Shown here: positions 51,386-60,601 of the stretch, one piece after another
Numbering within the stretch: position 1 is the first letter of the stretch
How the letters are laid out: every line of letters starts with the position of its first letter
NCBI GenBank assembly: GCA_016208315.1
Contig: JACQYF010000060.1
Location: forward strand, 55,781-119,780
Length of the DNA stretch: 64,000 nucleotides
Direction: 5' to 3'
DNA from: Chloroflexota bacterium
GTDB lineage: Bacteria; Chloroflexota; Anaerolineae; UBA4142
Program-made: the position numbers and the translations under genes
The notes under the pieces: model-generated
Told to the model about the DNA's origin: nothing
Database searches by the model: none
The model's input: the letters and a program-made list of their open reading frames with translations, nothing else

Positions 51386-52909
51386 ATGACTGGACGCCGT
51401 TTATACGTGATCACCGCGGCGATGATGCTGAGTCTGTTCCTGGCTTCTATCGAGGTCACCGTCGTCGCGACGGCGATGCCGACGATTGTCGCGCAGTTGG
51501 GCGGCCTGGAGATTTACGCGTGGGTATTTTCCGCCTACATGCTGGCCTCGACCACGGCCGTGCCCGTTTTCGGCAAGCTCTCCGATATTTACGGCCGCCG
51601 GCCCATCTACCTCGCCGCGATCGCGGTTTTTATGATCGGCTCAGCGCTGGCGGGCCAGGCGCAGACGATGCCGCAATTGGTGATCTTTCGCGGCATCCAG
51701 GGGTTGGGCGCGGGGGGTCTGCTGCCGCTCGCCTTTACGATTATTGGCGACATTTTCACCTTTGAGCAGCGCGCCAAAATGCAGGGCGTGTTTTCGAGCG
51801 TGTGGGGCGTGTCCTCCGTCATCGGTCCGCTGATCGGGGGATTCCTAGTTGACCAAGTGAGCTGGCACTGGATTTTCTACTTGAACATTCCGTTCGGGTT
51901 AATCGCCGCCGCGCTGATGATTCTCGCCTGGCGCGATGTCAGTCCGCGTGCGCCGGGCCAAGTGGATCTTATCGGCGCGGGTTTGCTGAGCGGGGGTGTG
52001 ATCGCGCTCCTCTTGGCGATGTTCGAATTGAACTCGACCGCGGGATGGAACGCGGCGGCGTTCTGGTCGCAGCTGGCGCTCGCGATGGTTTTGCTCGGGG
52101 TCTTGCTTTGGTTCGAGGCGCGCGCGCCTAATCCGATCTTGCCTCTGCCGCTATTTCGGGAACGCTTGTTCGCGACCGCGTCCGCGCATGGTTTCTGGTC
52201 GGGCTTTGCGCTGTTTGGCAGCGCGTCATTCATCCCCTTTTTCGTCGAAACGGTCTTGGGCACGAGCGCGACGGCCGCCGGCGCCGCGCTCACGCCCCAG
52301 CTCATCGCCTGGGTCCTGGCGAGCATGGTGGGCAGCCGCTTGCTGCTGCGCGTCAGTTATCGCTCGTTGGCGATGGTAGGCATGACCTCGCTCGTCATCG
52401 GCGCGAGCATGATGACACAAGTAGGCGTCCACACGCCCTATTGGCTGCTTGGAGTGAACGTCGCGCTGATGGGCATGGGGATGGGGCTGTCCATTCCGTC
52501 GTTTCTGATCGCCGTGCAATCTACGGTGCCGCGTCAATCGCTGGGGACGGCGACGGCGACCGTGCAATTCGCGCGCAGCATCGGCGGCACGGTGGGCGTG
52601 AGCGTGATGGGCGTCATCCTTGCGGTGCGGCTTGCGGCCGGCCTCGCGAGCGCGGGGCTAGACCCGAATTCGATTTCGCTGAACGGTTTGATTGATGCCG
52701 CGCCAGGGAGTGCGCCCATTGCCAATCTCGATCTCATTCGCGTTTCGCTGGCGAGCGCGGTCCAATCCGTTTTCGTGGTGGCCTTTATCGCCTCGATACT
52801 GGCTTGGGTGGTTACGTTCTTATCGCCGCGCGGCCGGATTGGAGCGCGGGCGCCCGCGGCGGCGGTGCGCGATGCGTCTGCCGAGGACCGCGCGGTGCCC
52901 GCCAAGTGA
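51386..52909 (+). CDS. DHA2-family multidrug MFS exporter
   Basis: 507 residues, 14 predicted helices of the EmrB/QacA type. The helix-1 IEVTVVATAMPTIV, motif A GKLSDIYGRRPIYL and motif C GPLIGGFLVDQVSWHW are present. It exports drugs or metabolites using the proton gradient. Preceded by the attenuator-like leader; GGAAGAAA ribosome site. Confidence 0.94.
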   Translation: MTGRRLYVITAAMMLSLFLASIEVTVVATAMPTIVAQLGGLEIYAWVFSAYMLASTTAVPVFGKLSDIYGRRPIYLAAIAVFMIGSALAGQAQTMPQLVIFRGIQGLGAGGLLPLAFTIIGDIFTFEQRAKMQGVFSSVWGVSSVIGPLIGGFLVDQVSWHWIFYLNIPFGLIAAALMILAWRDVSPRAPGQVDLIGAGLLSGGVIALLLAMFELNSTAGWNAAAFWSQLALAMVLLGVLLWFEARAPNPILPLPLFRERLFATASAHGFWSGFALFGSASFIPFFVETVLGTSATAAGAALTPQLIAWVLASMVGSRLLLRVSYRSLAMVGMTSLVIGASMMTQVGVHTPYWLLGVNVALMGMGMGLSIPSFLIAVQSTVPRQSLGTATATVQFARSIGGTVGVSVMGVILAVRLAAGLASAGLDPNSISLNGLIDAAPGSAPIANLDLIRVSLASAVQSVFVVAFIASILAWVVTFLSPRGRIGARAPAAAVRDASAEDRAVPAK

Positions 52910-52912
52910 CTC

Positions 52913-52951
52913 TTCACAAACTCCTCGCCTAATCTTCATCAATTCTTCACA
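52913..52951 (+). promoter_or_regulatory. PhoB/PhoP-like direct repeats before the response regulator
   Basis: TTCACA (52913), TTCATC (52935) and TTCACA (52946) are spaced by 22 and 11 bp, the helical period of OmpR/PhoB-type boxes. A TAAGAT -10-like box is at 52961. Suggests autoregulation of the two-component genes. Confidence 0.55.
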
Positions 52952-52975
52952 TGCTTGCGTTAAGATCAGTAAACC

Positions 52976-53662
52976 ATGGCAAAGAAAATTCTGGTTGTCG
53001 AAGACGAAAAGAAGCTGGTCGCCATCGTGCGCGGGTATCTCGAGCAGGCGGGCTTTGCCGTCGTGACCGCGAGCGACGGGCAAGAAGCGCTGACGGTATT
53101 CCGGCATGAGAAACCGGCGCTCGTTTTGCTCGATCTCAATTTGCCCAAGATGGATGGCTTGGACGTGTGCCGCGCGCTGCGCAAGGAATCGAACGTGCCG
53201 GTCATCATGCTGACCGCGCGCGTCGAGGAAGCGGACCGGCTGGTGGGCCTCGAGCTCGGCGCGGATGACTATATCGTCAAGCCGTTCAGTCCGCGCGAGG
53301 TGGTGGCGCGCGTGCGCGCCGTGTTGCGCCGCACCGAGGGCGAAAGCGCCAAGCCGGAAGTGTTGACCGCCGGCGACTTGACCGTGGATTTAGGCAAGCA
53401 TTCAGTTCAAGTCCATGATCGCGCGGTCGAGTTGACGCCGACTGAATTCGACCTGTTGGCGGTGATGATGCAAAACCCGGGACGCGCGTTCACGCGTCTC
53501 CAACTGCTCGATCAAGTCCAGGGGCAGGCGTTCGAGGGCTATGAACGGACGGTTGACGCGCACATCAAGAACCTGCGTCAAAAGATCGAGCCGGATCCAA
53601 AGAACCCGCGGCATGTCCTGACGGTATTCGGCGTGGGCTATAAATTCACGGAGGCGGCGTGA
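52976..53662 (+). CDS. OmpR-family response regulator
   Basis: 228 residues. The receiver is complete: acidic VEDEKK, phospho-Asp in LLDLNLPKMDG, T in MLTAR and Lys in YIVKPFSP. The winged-helix domain carries LTPTEFDLLAVM and TVDAHIKNLRQKIEPDPKNP. It overlaps the kinase gene that follows by four bases (GTGA). Confidence 0.96.
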   Translation: MAKKILVVEDEKKLVAIVRGYLEQAGFAVVTASDGQEALTVFRHEKPALVLLDLNLPKMDGLDVCRALRKESNVPVIMLTARVEEADRLVGLELGADDYIVKPFSPREVVARVRAVLRRTEGESAKPEVLTAGDLTVDLGKHSVQVHDRAVELTPTEFDLLAVMMQNPGRAFTRLQLLDQVQGQAFEGYERTVDAHIKNLRQKIEPDPKNPRHVLTVFGVGYKFTEAA

Positions 53663-55059
53663 CCAAGAGTTTGCTCGTGCGCTTGATGGCCGCCTTTGCC
53701 TTTGTGATCCTGATCAGCGTGGCGATCATTTACGCGATCGCCAATCTCGCTACGTCGAATGAATTGCAGGGCTATATGTTTCGCGGGCAAATGGCCGCCG
53801 CGGACGAAATCGCGAATGACTTGGCGGCCTATTACGCGGCGCGCGGCAACTGGCAAGGCGTTGACCGGTATTTCGCTCAGCAATTCGAGTCGGGTATGGG
53901 GGCGATGATGGGCGGCGGCTGGCGGACCGGCATGGGGCCCGGAATGATGTTGGGGGCTGAGGTCCTGGTCGCGGACCAGAGCGGAACGGTGATCGCCGCG
54001 CTCGATAGCGCGCGGGTGGGACAGAAACTGAGCGGCGCGGCGCTTGCCGGCGGAACGCCGATTCAGGTCAAGGGGCAACGGGTTGGCACACTCGTCGGCG
54101 GCTCGCCCATGCCATCGGTGCTTGACGCTCAGCAGCAAGATTTTTTACAGCGCGTGAATTTCTCTATCCTCCTGGCGGGTATTATTGCGGGCCTGGTCGC
54201 GCTGCTTTTGGGCGGCGGGCTGTTCTACCAGATTACGGCGCCCCTCGACGCGCTGGCGGCGGCCTCGCGCAAGATCGCGGCGGGTGATTTGACGGCGCGG
54301 GTGCGCAAGCCGCGCGGCGACGAGATCGGACAGGTCGGCCAAGCGTTCAATGCGATGGCCGATAGTCTGGCGCAGTCCGAGGACGCGCGGCGGAACATGA
54401 TCGCCGATATCGCGCACGAACTGCGGAATCCGCTCGGCATTATTCAGGGTCAACTGGAAGGGATGTTGGATGGCGTGTTTCCGGCCAGCCCCGAGCAGAT
54501 TGCCTCGATCCACGAAGAAACGTTGCTCCTTAACCGGCTCGTCGCCGACTTGCGCGACTTGGCGTTGGCCGACGCGGGGCAACTGCGCATCATGCGCCAG
54601 CCGACCGATCTCACCGCGCTGGTCGAGAAGACCATCGCCGCGTTCGGCACGCAAGCGGCGGAGAAAAATATCGCGCTGAAAGGCGATGCGCCGGCGAGTC
54701 TGCCGCGCGTGAATATTGACGCGCAGCGCATCGAGCAAGTGTTGCGGAACCTGATCGGAAACGCCCTGCGGTACACACCGGAGGGGGGCGTCGTCAGTAT
54801 TCAGTGTTCAGTGTACAGTAAACAAGCATCGTCCGTGATGGTTCGGGTGAGCGATACGGGGCCGGGCATTCCGGCAGACGAACTGCCGCATGTCTTTGAG
54901 CGATTTTGGCGCGGGGACAAATCGCGGGCGCGACACGGAGGCGGCGCAGGATTGGGACTAGCGATTGCGAAACAACTGGTCGTCGCGCACGGCGGCAAGA
55001 TGGGCGTCGAAAGCGAGCCGGGCCGGGGAGCGACATTCTGGTTTACACTGCCGGTGTAA
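53659..55059 (+). CDS. Sensor histidine kinase
   Basis: 466 residues: membrane helices at ~10-32 and ~168-190, an extracytoplasmic sensor between them with a Met/Gly-rich stretch (GMGAMMGGGWRTGMGPGMM), HAMP domain, H-box DIAHELRNPLG, N-box NLIGNALRYTPEGG and G-boxes DTGPGIP and GAGLGLAIAK. The Met-rich sensor could bind Cu(I) or Ag(I), but this is inference. A repeat at 54798-54826 is translated in frame (SIQCSVYSK) within the ATPase domain. GTG start. Confidence 0.94.
   Translation: MTKSLLVRLMAAFAFVILISVAIIYAIANLATSNELQGYMFRGQMAAADEIANDLAAYYAARGNWQGVDRYFAQQFESGMGAMMGGGWRTGMGPGMMLGAEVLVADQSGTVIAALDSARVGQKLSGAALAGGTPIQVKGQRVGTLVGGSPMPSVLDAQQQDFLQRVNFSILLAGIIAGLVALLLGGGLFYQITAPLDALAAASRKIAAGDLTARVRKPRGDEIGQVGQAFNAMADSLAQSEDARRNMIADIAHELRNPLGIIQGQLEGMLDGVFPASPEQIASIHEETLLLNRLVADLRDLALADAGQLRIMRQPTDLTALVEKTIAAFGTQAAEKNIALKGDAPASLPRVNIDAQRIEQVLRNLIGNALRYTPEGGVVSIQCSVYSKQASSVMVRVSDTGPGIPADELPHVFERFWRGDKSRARHGGGAGLGLAIAKQLVVAHGGKMGVESEPGRGATFWFTLPV
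54798..54826. repeat. TATTCAGTGTTCAGTGTACA repeat inside the kinase gene
   Basis: A short AT-rich direct-repeat cluster (TTCAGTGTTCAGTGTACAGT) of composition unlike its GC-rich surroundings, encoding IQCSVYSKQA between two strands of the HATPase domain. Confidence 0.6.
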
Positions 55060-55064
55060 ATTAT

Positions 55065-55100
55065 AGACCCGAAGGGTTTCCAAAAACCCTTCGGGTCTTT
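55065..55100. terminator. Bidirectional terminator after the kinase gene
   Basis: AGACCCGAAGGGTTT and its exact complement around a CCAA loop, 15 bp; T-rich flank on the plus strand. It lies between the convergent genes ending at 55059 and 55106. Confidence 0.85.
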
Positions 55101-55105
55101 CGCAT

Positions 55106-55825
55106 TTAGCTCGCCGCGCGCGCCTCTGGAGTTGCCGCGCGGCGCGGCGCGGGCGAACTGAGGATAAAGCCGATGAAGATAAATATGAGCGCCACAAGCT
55201 CGCTAACCCGGAAAAGCTCGATGCCGCTCAGGACTCCCAAACTGTGCGCGACCGCGGCAATAATGCCGCCGAGCGCGATCAGCGCCGTGGCCAGCGCGCG
55301 TTCGCCCATCGCCTGCATGCGCATAAAATGCAGGGCCGACGACAGCGCGCCGAGGATAAAGGCCAGCGCGCCAAAGGTGTTCAGGATGATCAAGAGGATT
55401 TGGATCGGGAAAAACGGGAATACGCGTAACGGCACAAAATCCGCGCCGGCGCTCGACAATTGCGCGGGGTTGATTGTCCAGACGCTAATGAGAATGATCC
55501 CCAGGATGGAAAGCACGACGAGCGCGCCCAAAATGCGGTCCGCCAATTGCTTGCGGGTCGGCATCACCAAATAAAGCGTTCCCATTCCTAGCCACGCGGG
55601 AATCAGCAGCGCGCCGGTGGCGTAATAGGCGCGATAAGTCAACTCGGTCCAGCCCGACAAGGTCGCGGCGAATTCGGCCGCGACGGCAATCGTCCACATG
55701 GCGATCGCGATCGCCCACATCAGTTGATGCCTCTTTCTGCGCTCGGCGTATTGACGCGTGACGAGCGCGGTAAAGAACAAGCCCAAGACCACATCGGCCC
55801 CGGAAATTAGCAGGTTAATGCCCAT
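55106..55825 (-). CDS. Seven-helix membrane protein of unknown function
   Basis: 239 residues, about seven helices beginning MGINLLISGADVVLGLFFTALV. AGGAGG lies 9 nt before ATG 55825; the longer frame to 55864 is not needed. The short loops are cytoplasmic-rich in Arg. No family recognised. Downstream of the V4R-like gene on the same strand, 75 nt apart. Confidence 0.72.
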   Translation of the reverse strand: MGINLLISGADVVLGLFFTALVTRQYAERRKRHQLMWAIAIAMWTIAVAAEFAATLSGWTELTYRAYYATGALLIPAWLGMGTLYLVMPTRKQLADRILGALVVLSILGIILISVWTINPAQLSSAGADFVPLRVFPFFPIQILLIILNTFGALAFILGALSSALHFMRMQAMGERALATALIALGGIIAAVAHSLGVLSGIELFRVSELVALIFIFIGFILSSPAPRRAATPEARAAS

Positions 55826-55900
55826 CCCTGTTTGCCTCCTGGAGTTCTGCAAAAATAGTAGCACAAGGGCCTACATTCCGCAAGGGGTGTGGCCGATTCG

Positions 55901-56557
55901 TCACGCCAGGTCTTTGACGCCCAAATTCCAAAAGATCTTGAAACGGCAATAGCTCTGGCGCATCCCCGCCGCGCACGCGATTTCCCGCACGGTGTTCTTG
56001 TCGCCGCTGGCCCAATTGACCGCGGCTTCGTAAAAGGCCACGGGAATGTAGCAGATGTGCGCGTCCGAAGTGTGTGCGCCCTGCCGAGCCAGGTCGGAAC
56101 AGTACGGGCAATCGTAAATGTCGAGAATGAAATCCTCGCCGTCGCGGTGGAACTCGTGCCGATTGCCCAGCGCGCGCGAGATCTCGCCCGTCAGGCGCTG
56201 CATGGCGAGCGCGACGCGCTCGGTCTTGGAGGTCAGCGAATCAAAGGCGCGCAGAAACTGGGTAAACGACAGGACGCCGCTGCGCGTGAGATGTTCGAAA
56301 CCGCGCTGCCCGGTCCGCCGGAAAATCAAACGGGCCTGCACATCGTCAAAGACCTGCCAGACGACGCCGATCATGCGCTCGAATTCGGCGCGGCTGATGG
56401 CCGGCGAATCGTCCATCGGCGGCGGGCTATCGGCGTAGCGTTCCAGCCCGGCCATTTCCAGCACGCGGTTGAGCGCGGCGCGATTGGGAGTCTCCTCCTT
56501 GATGATGTCGTAGGAAATGCGGATGACGAACGCGGGAATCGTTTTTTCAACGGGCAC
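55901..56557 (-). CDS. V4R-like domain protein with Cys motifs
   Basis: 218 residues. The C-terminal half has DCPYCSDLARQG, HICYIPVAFYEAAVNWASG and EIACAAGMRQSYCRFKI, a pattern like the end of V4R (4-vinyl reductase) ligand-binding domains (E-x2-C-x2-G-x3-C-x-F). GTG 56557 is chosen: AGGAGG lies 6 nt before it, inside the longer frame that starts at 56575. It follows the MFS gene by 52 nt. Function unknown; may bind a small hydrophobic ligand. Confidence 0.65.
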   Translation of the reverse strand: MPVEKTIPAFVIRISYDIIKEETPNRAALNRVLEMAGLERYADSPPPMDDSPAISRAEFERMIGVVWQVFDDVQARLIFRRTGQRGFEHLTRSGVLSFTQFLRAFDSLTSKTERVALAMQRLTGEISRALGNRHEFHRDGEDFILDIYDCPYCSDLARQGAHTSDAHICYIPVAFYEAAVNWASGDKNTVREIACAAGMRQSYCRFKIFWNLGVKDLA

Positions 56558-56609
56558 AACGCACCTCCTTGGCACAATCCGTGGTGTCGTTCGATAGTTT
56601 GCGTGATCG

Positions 56610-58016
56610 CTATTCTTTTGATAAAATCGCTTGGGCGCGCGGAGCCGGCGTGAGGCGGCCTTCCGTCACGTGGAGCCGGCCCAGCATCGCCGCCGAGAAA
56701 AGCCCGAGCAGCGCCGTTACGACGACGATGCCATCCGCGCCGCCCCAGTCCACAAACGGCCCGCCGATGCTCGCGCCGATGAATTGGCCCAATCCCAAAA
56801 AGACCGAGTACAACCCCATGATCGCGCCGCGGTCGCCGGCATAGTCTTCGGTGATGTCGGCGAGGTGCGCCAGCGCGGCGGGTGTAAAGCCGCTCTGAAT
56901 CAAGATGCTCGCAAAGAGCAGCGCGGCTAGCGGGGTGACGAGCGGGGCGTCGAGTGCCGGCTGATGGTTGAGCAAATACAGGAACACGCAGGTGAGGAAC
57001 AGCCCGCCGGTGCCGATCAGCATGACCGTCGTCTTGCGCATTTGCGCAAAGATCAGACTCCAGAGGAGAATGCCGATCACAAAGACGACCGCATAGGCGG
57101 CGCGAATGTTTCCCGCCTGGAAGGCGTCGAAACGGCCGACGAGGAGCTGGCCGGGAAAATTGCCCTCGTCGGTCAAGATGCGCGCGGTCAGATTGATAAA
57201 GACGCCGAGCACGGCATTGATCGCGATCCACGCGGGCGCAAAACTCGCGACGCGCGGGCTGGAGATGATTTTCCAATAATGCGACCACGTTCCGTGCGTG
57301 GCGGCCGCCGGTTGCGCCGAACGCTGGCGCTCGCGGATCTCGTGCATGCCGAACCAAAAGATGAAGAGACTGATGGCGTAGACCACCGCATTGAGCGCGA
57401 ACGCCGGGCTGGTTAGCGGAATCCCGAGGACGACTTGGGCGGTCCCATAATGCCGCCATAACCATCCGCCCAGCGACAGCCCAACCGCCATGCCGCCAAT
57501 CGTGGCGACTTCGAAAAGACCGACGACGCGCGCGCGTAGTTTCGGCGAATGCGCGGTCGCCTCGGCAAGATAGCCGAGCGTCGAGGGCGCGTTGGCCGCG
57601 GTCGAGAGTCCTTCAAGGAGGCGGGTGACGATCAGCAGCCATACGAGGGTCGTCATGGCCGTGATTTGCACGGCGATCGCGCCGAACAGCGGTCCAAAGA
57701 TAATGAACAGCTTGCGACCGTATTTATCGCTCCACGCGCCAAAGAGGGGCGAAGCGATCAACTCGGCGGCGAAGAACGTCCCGATAATGATGCCGCCGAG
57801 CGTGTAGGAAATCTCGTAGACATTTGCCGCCCCCGCGATCAAGCGGAGAGGATGGTCGGGCATCATCGCCGCCCGGTGAATTTCGTTGAAATAGAATTGG
57901 ATGTTCTCGCCCATTGCGCCCGCGGCCGCGCGCAGCACGAGACTGCCGGCGATCACGGCGACGAGTGAGCGTACGATATGCCGCGGCGCTCGCGCGGGGG
58001 ATTCCGGTAGAGTCAT
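56610..58016 (-). CDS. MFS transporter
   Basis: 468 residues, 12 predicted helices. The motif A-like segment SPLFGAWSDKYGRKLFIIFG and the RLLEGLSTAANAPSTLGYLAE segment are typical. An ENIQFYFNEIHR loop is unusually long. Substrate unknown. First gene of a minus-strand group with the V4R-like and membrane proteins. Confidence 0.92.
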   Translation of the reverse strand: MTLPESPARAPRHIVRSLVAVIAGSLVLRAAAGAMGENIQFYFNEIHRAAMMPDHPLRLIAGAANVYEISYTLGGIIIGTFFAAELIASPLFGAWSDKYGRKLFIIFGPLFGAIAVQITAMTTLVWLLIVTRLLEGLSTAANAPSTLGYLAEATAHSPKLRARVVGLFEVATIGGMAVGLSLGGWLWRHYGTAQVVLGIPLTSPAFALNAVVYAISLFIFWFGMHEIRERQRSAQPAAATHGTWSHYWKIISSPRVASFAPAWIAINAVLGVFINLTARILTDEGNFPGQLLVGRFDAFQAGNIRAAYAVVFVIGILLWSLIFAQMRKTTVMLIGTGGLFLTCVFLYLLNHQPALDAPLVTPLAALLFASILIQSGFTPAALAHLADITEDYAGDRGAIMGLYSVFLGLGQFIGASIGGPFVDWGGADGIVVVTALLGLFSAAMLGRLHVTEGRLTPAPRAQAILSKE

Positions 58017-58033
58017 TCTGCCTCCATGCTCGC

Positions 58034-58063
58034 ATTATACCATAGCACGCCGTGTTGCCGCAA
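58034..58063 (-). promoter_or_regulatory. Predicted promoter of the MFS gene
   Basis: On the minus strand TTGCGG (58063-58058), 18 bp, TATAAT (58039-58034). In the 69-nt divergent gap before the PLD-like gene. Confidence 0.45.
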
Positions 58064-58085
58064 AAGATAATCGGGAAGGTCACTC

Positions 58086-59081
58086 ATGCTTCTGCAACTG
58101 TTTCGTCGCTCGAGTCTACTGCTCCTGGTGAGCATGTTGGCGATTGGCTGCGGCCCCGCGTTCGGAAGCGCGCCGGCCACGCCGGTCGGCCAGGTCGTCT
58201 ATCTACAACCTTTCCTCCAGCCGGACGCGAATCACGAGCCGGTGCTCTCGGCGATCAAGGCGGCGAAGAAATCTATTCGCATGGAAATGCACCTGCTGAA
58301 CGACAAGGACGTAATTGATGCGTTGAAACGCGCGCGCGGACGCGGCGTAGACGTGCGGGTGATCGTCGAGAGCCAGCCGCTCGGCGCAGGCGCGGGAAAC
58401 AAGCCGGCCATCGCCGAGCTGCAACAAGCGAACATCGGCGTCAAGACCGGTAACCCCGCGTATCCGCTTACGCACTCCAAAGTCATCGTGATTGACGAGA
58501 CGACCGCGCTCATCATGACGCTCGATCAGACGCGCGCGGCGTTCAGCACGAATCGCGAATTTGGGATTATTGATTCCGATCCGGACGACGTGGCCGAAAT
58601 CCTCGCAGTGCTGGACGCCGATTGGAATCGCCAACCCGTGACCGTCACGAATCCGAACCTGGTTTGGGGTCCTGTGAATTCGCGGGCGCGGCTTCTCGCG
58701 CTGATGGATAGCGCGACCCGGACGCTGGACATTGAGGCCGAACAGATGCAAGACGACGAAATCGCCGATCGCCTGATTGCCGCCGTCCAACGGGGGGTGG
58801 CGGTGCGCGTGATCATGTCGCCTTCGCTCAGCGGCCCCGATCCCAATGCCGCGGGACGCGAGAAAATCAAGCGCGGCGGCGTCGGGGTGCGCCTCGTCAA
58901 GACGCCGTACATGCACGCCCGGATGATCGTCGCCGATAACGCGCGCGGGTTTATCGGCTCGCAAGGTTTTTCGCCGGCCGCGTTAGACCTGAATCGAGAA
59001 TTGGGCTTGTTGACGACCAACAAACGCGTGGTGGACGGCTTAGCGGCGACCTTTTACGCCGATTGGAATATTGCGAAATAG
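58086..59081 (+). CDS. Phospholipase D-like lipoprotein
   Basis: 331 residues. An N-terminal signal LLLLVSMLAIGC ends in a lipobox Cys (about residue 22), so the protein is anchored outside. Two HKD repeats follow: HSKVIVID (complete) and HARMIVAD, where the Lys is Arg. PLD-like proteins hydrolyse or exchange phosphodiesters of lipids or nucleic acids. The altered second motif may weaken activity. Confidence 0.87.
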   Translation: MLLQLFRRSSLLLLVSMLAIGCGPAFGSAPATPVGQVVYLQPFLQPDANHEPVLSAIKAAKKSIRMEMHLLNDKDVIDALKRARGRGVDVRVIVESQPLGAGAGNKPAIAELQQANIGVKTGNPAYPLTHSKVIVIDETTALIMTLDQTRAAFSTNREFGIIDSDPDDVAEILAVLDADWNRQPVTVTNPNLVWGPVNSRARLLALMDSATRTLDIEAEQMQDDEIADRLIAAVQRGVAVRVIMSPSLSGPDPNAAGREKIKRGGVGVRLVKTPYMHARMIVADNARGFIGSQGFSPAALDLNRELGLLTTNKRVVDGLAATFYADWNIAK

Positions 59082-59214
59082 AGCAAACGAATTCGCGTGC
59101 AGGTTGCCGTAATAAACGCAAGGGAGGGTACGTTATACCAATCAAACGAGAATAGCACTGAGCATGGCTTGGCGAACGTGGCGATTCGCGTTCGCATGAT
59201 ATAGGAGAATGGCA

Positions 59215-60369
59215 ATGGAGAAGCCAAACTATCCGTTACTGTCTTTCGCCGTCGTTTTGGCTATCTTGGTTGGGATACTTGGCGGCGGGGTAATGGGCGG
59301 TTTCGCCGGTTATTACGTCGCCGTGTCGGCGATGCCGACCTTGGAGCTAGCGCCCGCCGGCTCCGCGAATCCGAATCCCAATCCCCCCGCATTTCAGGCG
59401 GCTCCCCCCGTCACGACAAACCTCGTCTTGAAAGAAGACTCGGCGGTTATTGATGCGGTGCGCAAGGCCAAGCCCGCGGTGGTAACCGTGGTCAACCAGA
59501 TGCAGTCCCGCCGGGGATTTTTCGGTGGTTCCACACCGCCCACGGCATCCGGCTCCGGTGTAATCGTAGACTCGAAAGGGCATATCATTACCAACGGTCA
59601 CGTCATCGAAGGCGTACAGTCCTTGCAGGTCATTTACGCGGATGGCAGCAAAGCGGATGCGACCGTCGTCGGGATCGATCCGGTGGCGGATATCGCGGTT
59701 CTGAAAGTAGAGGGCAAATTGCCGGCGGTCGCCGAACTGGGCGACTCGAACAGCTTGGAGCCGGGGCAGATTGCGATTGCCATCGGCAGCCCGCTGGGCG
59801 ATTTTCGCGGCACAGTCACGCTGGGGATTATTAGCGCGCTGAACCGGCGCGTGGGCCGGCAGCAGGGGCTGATCCAGACGGATGCGGCCATCAACAATGG
59901 CAATTCGGGCGGGCCGCTTATCAATACGATGGGCCAAGTGATTGGGATAAATACGCTGGTCGTCCGCAGCACGAGCGAAGGGAACGTGGCGGAGGGTTTG
60001 GGCTTTGCGATTCCGTCCAACCTCGTGCGCGAGATTGTGGCGCAGTTGATTGCCAAGGGCAAGGTAGACCGTCCATATATCGGGGTCAATTACCAAGAGG
60101 TTGATCCGCAAGTGGCGAGCGCGCTGAACCTCAACTACAGCCAGGGCGTGGTGGTTACCCAGGTGGAGCCGAGCAGCCCGGCGGCGCAGGCCGGACTCAA
60201 AGAGAGCGATGTGATCCTCGCGCTGGATTCGTTCAAGATTGATCAAGACCATCCTTTGCAAACGATTCTCTTCACGCACAAAGTGGGTGATACGGTGACG
60301 CTGACGGTGCTAAGGGATAGCAAGCAGATCCAGGTAAAGTTGACGTTAGCTCCGCATCCTTCCTCCTAA
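59215..60369 (+). CDS. HtrA/DegP-type serine protease
   Basis: About 384 residues: N-terminal membrane helix (~8-35), low-complexity Pro/Asn linker, trypsin-like domain with His in TNGHVIEG, Asp in DPVADIAVL and Ser in NNGNSGGPL, then one PDZ domain (residues ~280-375). It degrades misfolded envelope proteins. ATG 59215 is preferred because AGGAG is 7 nt away; the ATG at 59209 is only 1 nt from it. Confidence 0.95.
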   Translation: MEKPNYPLLSFAVVLAILVGILGGGVMGGFAGYYVAVSAMPTLELAPAGSANPNPNPPAFQAAPPVTTNLVLKEDSAVIDAVRKAKPAVVTVVNQMQSRRGFFGGSTPPTASGSGVIVDSKGHIITNGHVIEGVQSLQVIYADGSKADATVVGIDPVADIAVLKVEGKLPAVAELGDSNSLEPGQIAIAIGSPLGDFRGTVTLGIISALNRRVGRQQGLIQTDAAINNGNSGGPLINTMGQVIGINTLVVRSTSEGNVAEGLGFAIPSNLVREIVAQLIAKGKVDRPYIGVNYQEVDPQVASALNLNYSQGVVVTQVEPSSPAAQAGLKESDVILALDSFKIDQDHPLQTILFTHKVGDTVTLTVLRDSKQIQVKLTLAPHPSS

Positions 60370-60380
60370 GGTGAGCAGAG

Positions 60381-60419
60381 AAAAAGACCTGCCCGGCGCC
60401 ATGTCTGGCAGGTCTTTTT
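60381..60419 (+). terminator. Terminator after the HtrA gene
   Basis: AAAAAGACCTGCC and GGCAGGTCTTTTT, 13 bp stem, with A and T runs on either side: bidirectional. Confidence 0.85.
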
Positions 60420-60601
60420 CGTGCTTTCAGTGTTTGTACGTGCGCAACTTTAGGGCGTACCCTTTGCGCCCTGTGTGTGTTCTCTGACGTGCGTCCTTTG
60501 ATTTTCAGAACATCCGTGTCCAGCACACGATGTCAGGCATTCCGATTCATCCACAGAATACAACTTTCCGCGCTGCTCGCCAGCCGACTTTGCAGTCAAA
60601 A
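60420..60601. other. Non-coding stretch with a partial palindrome and shared flank
   Basis: GTGTGTGTTCTCTGACGTGC at 60472 looks like the right end of the 60602 palindrome. TCAGGCATTCCGATTC (60532) repeats the start region of the vapC remnant (61013), and ATACAACTTTCCGCGCT (60559) repeats at 61294. Pieces of former cassettes; no intact gene. Confidence 0.6.
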
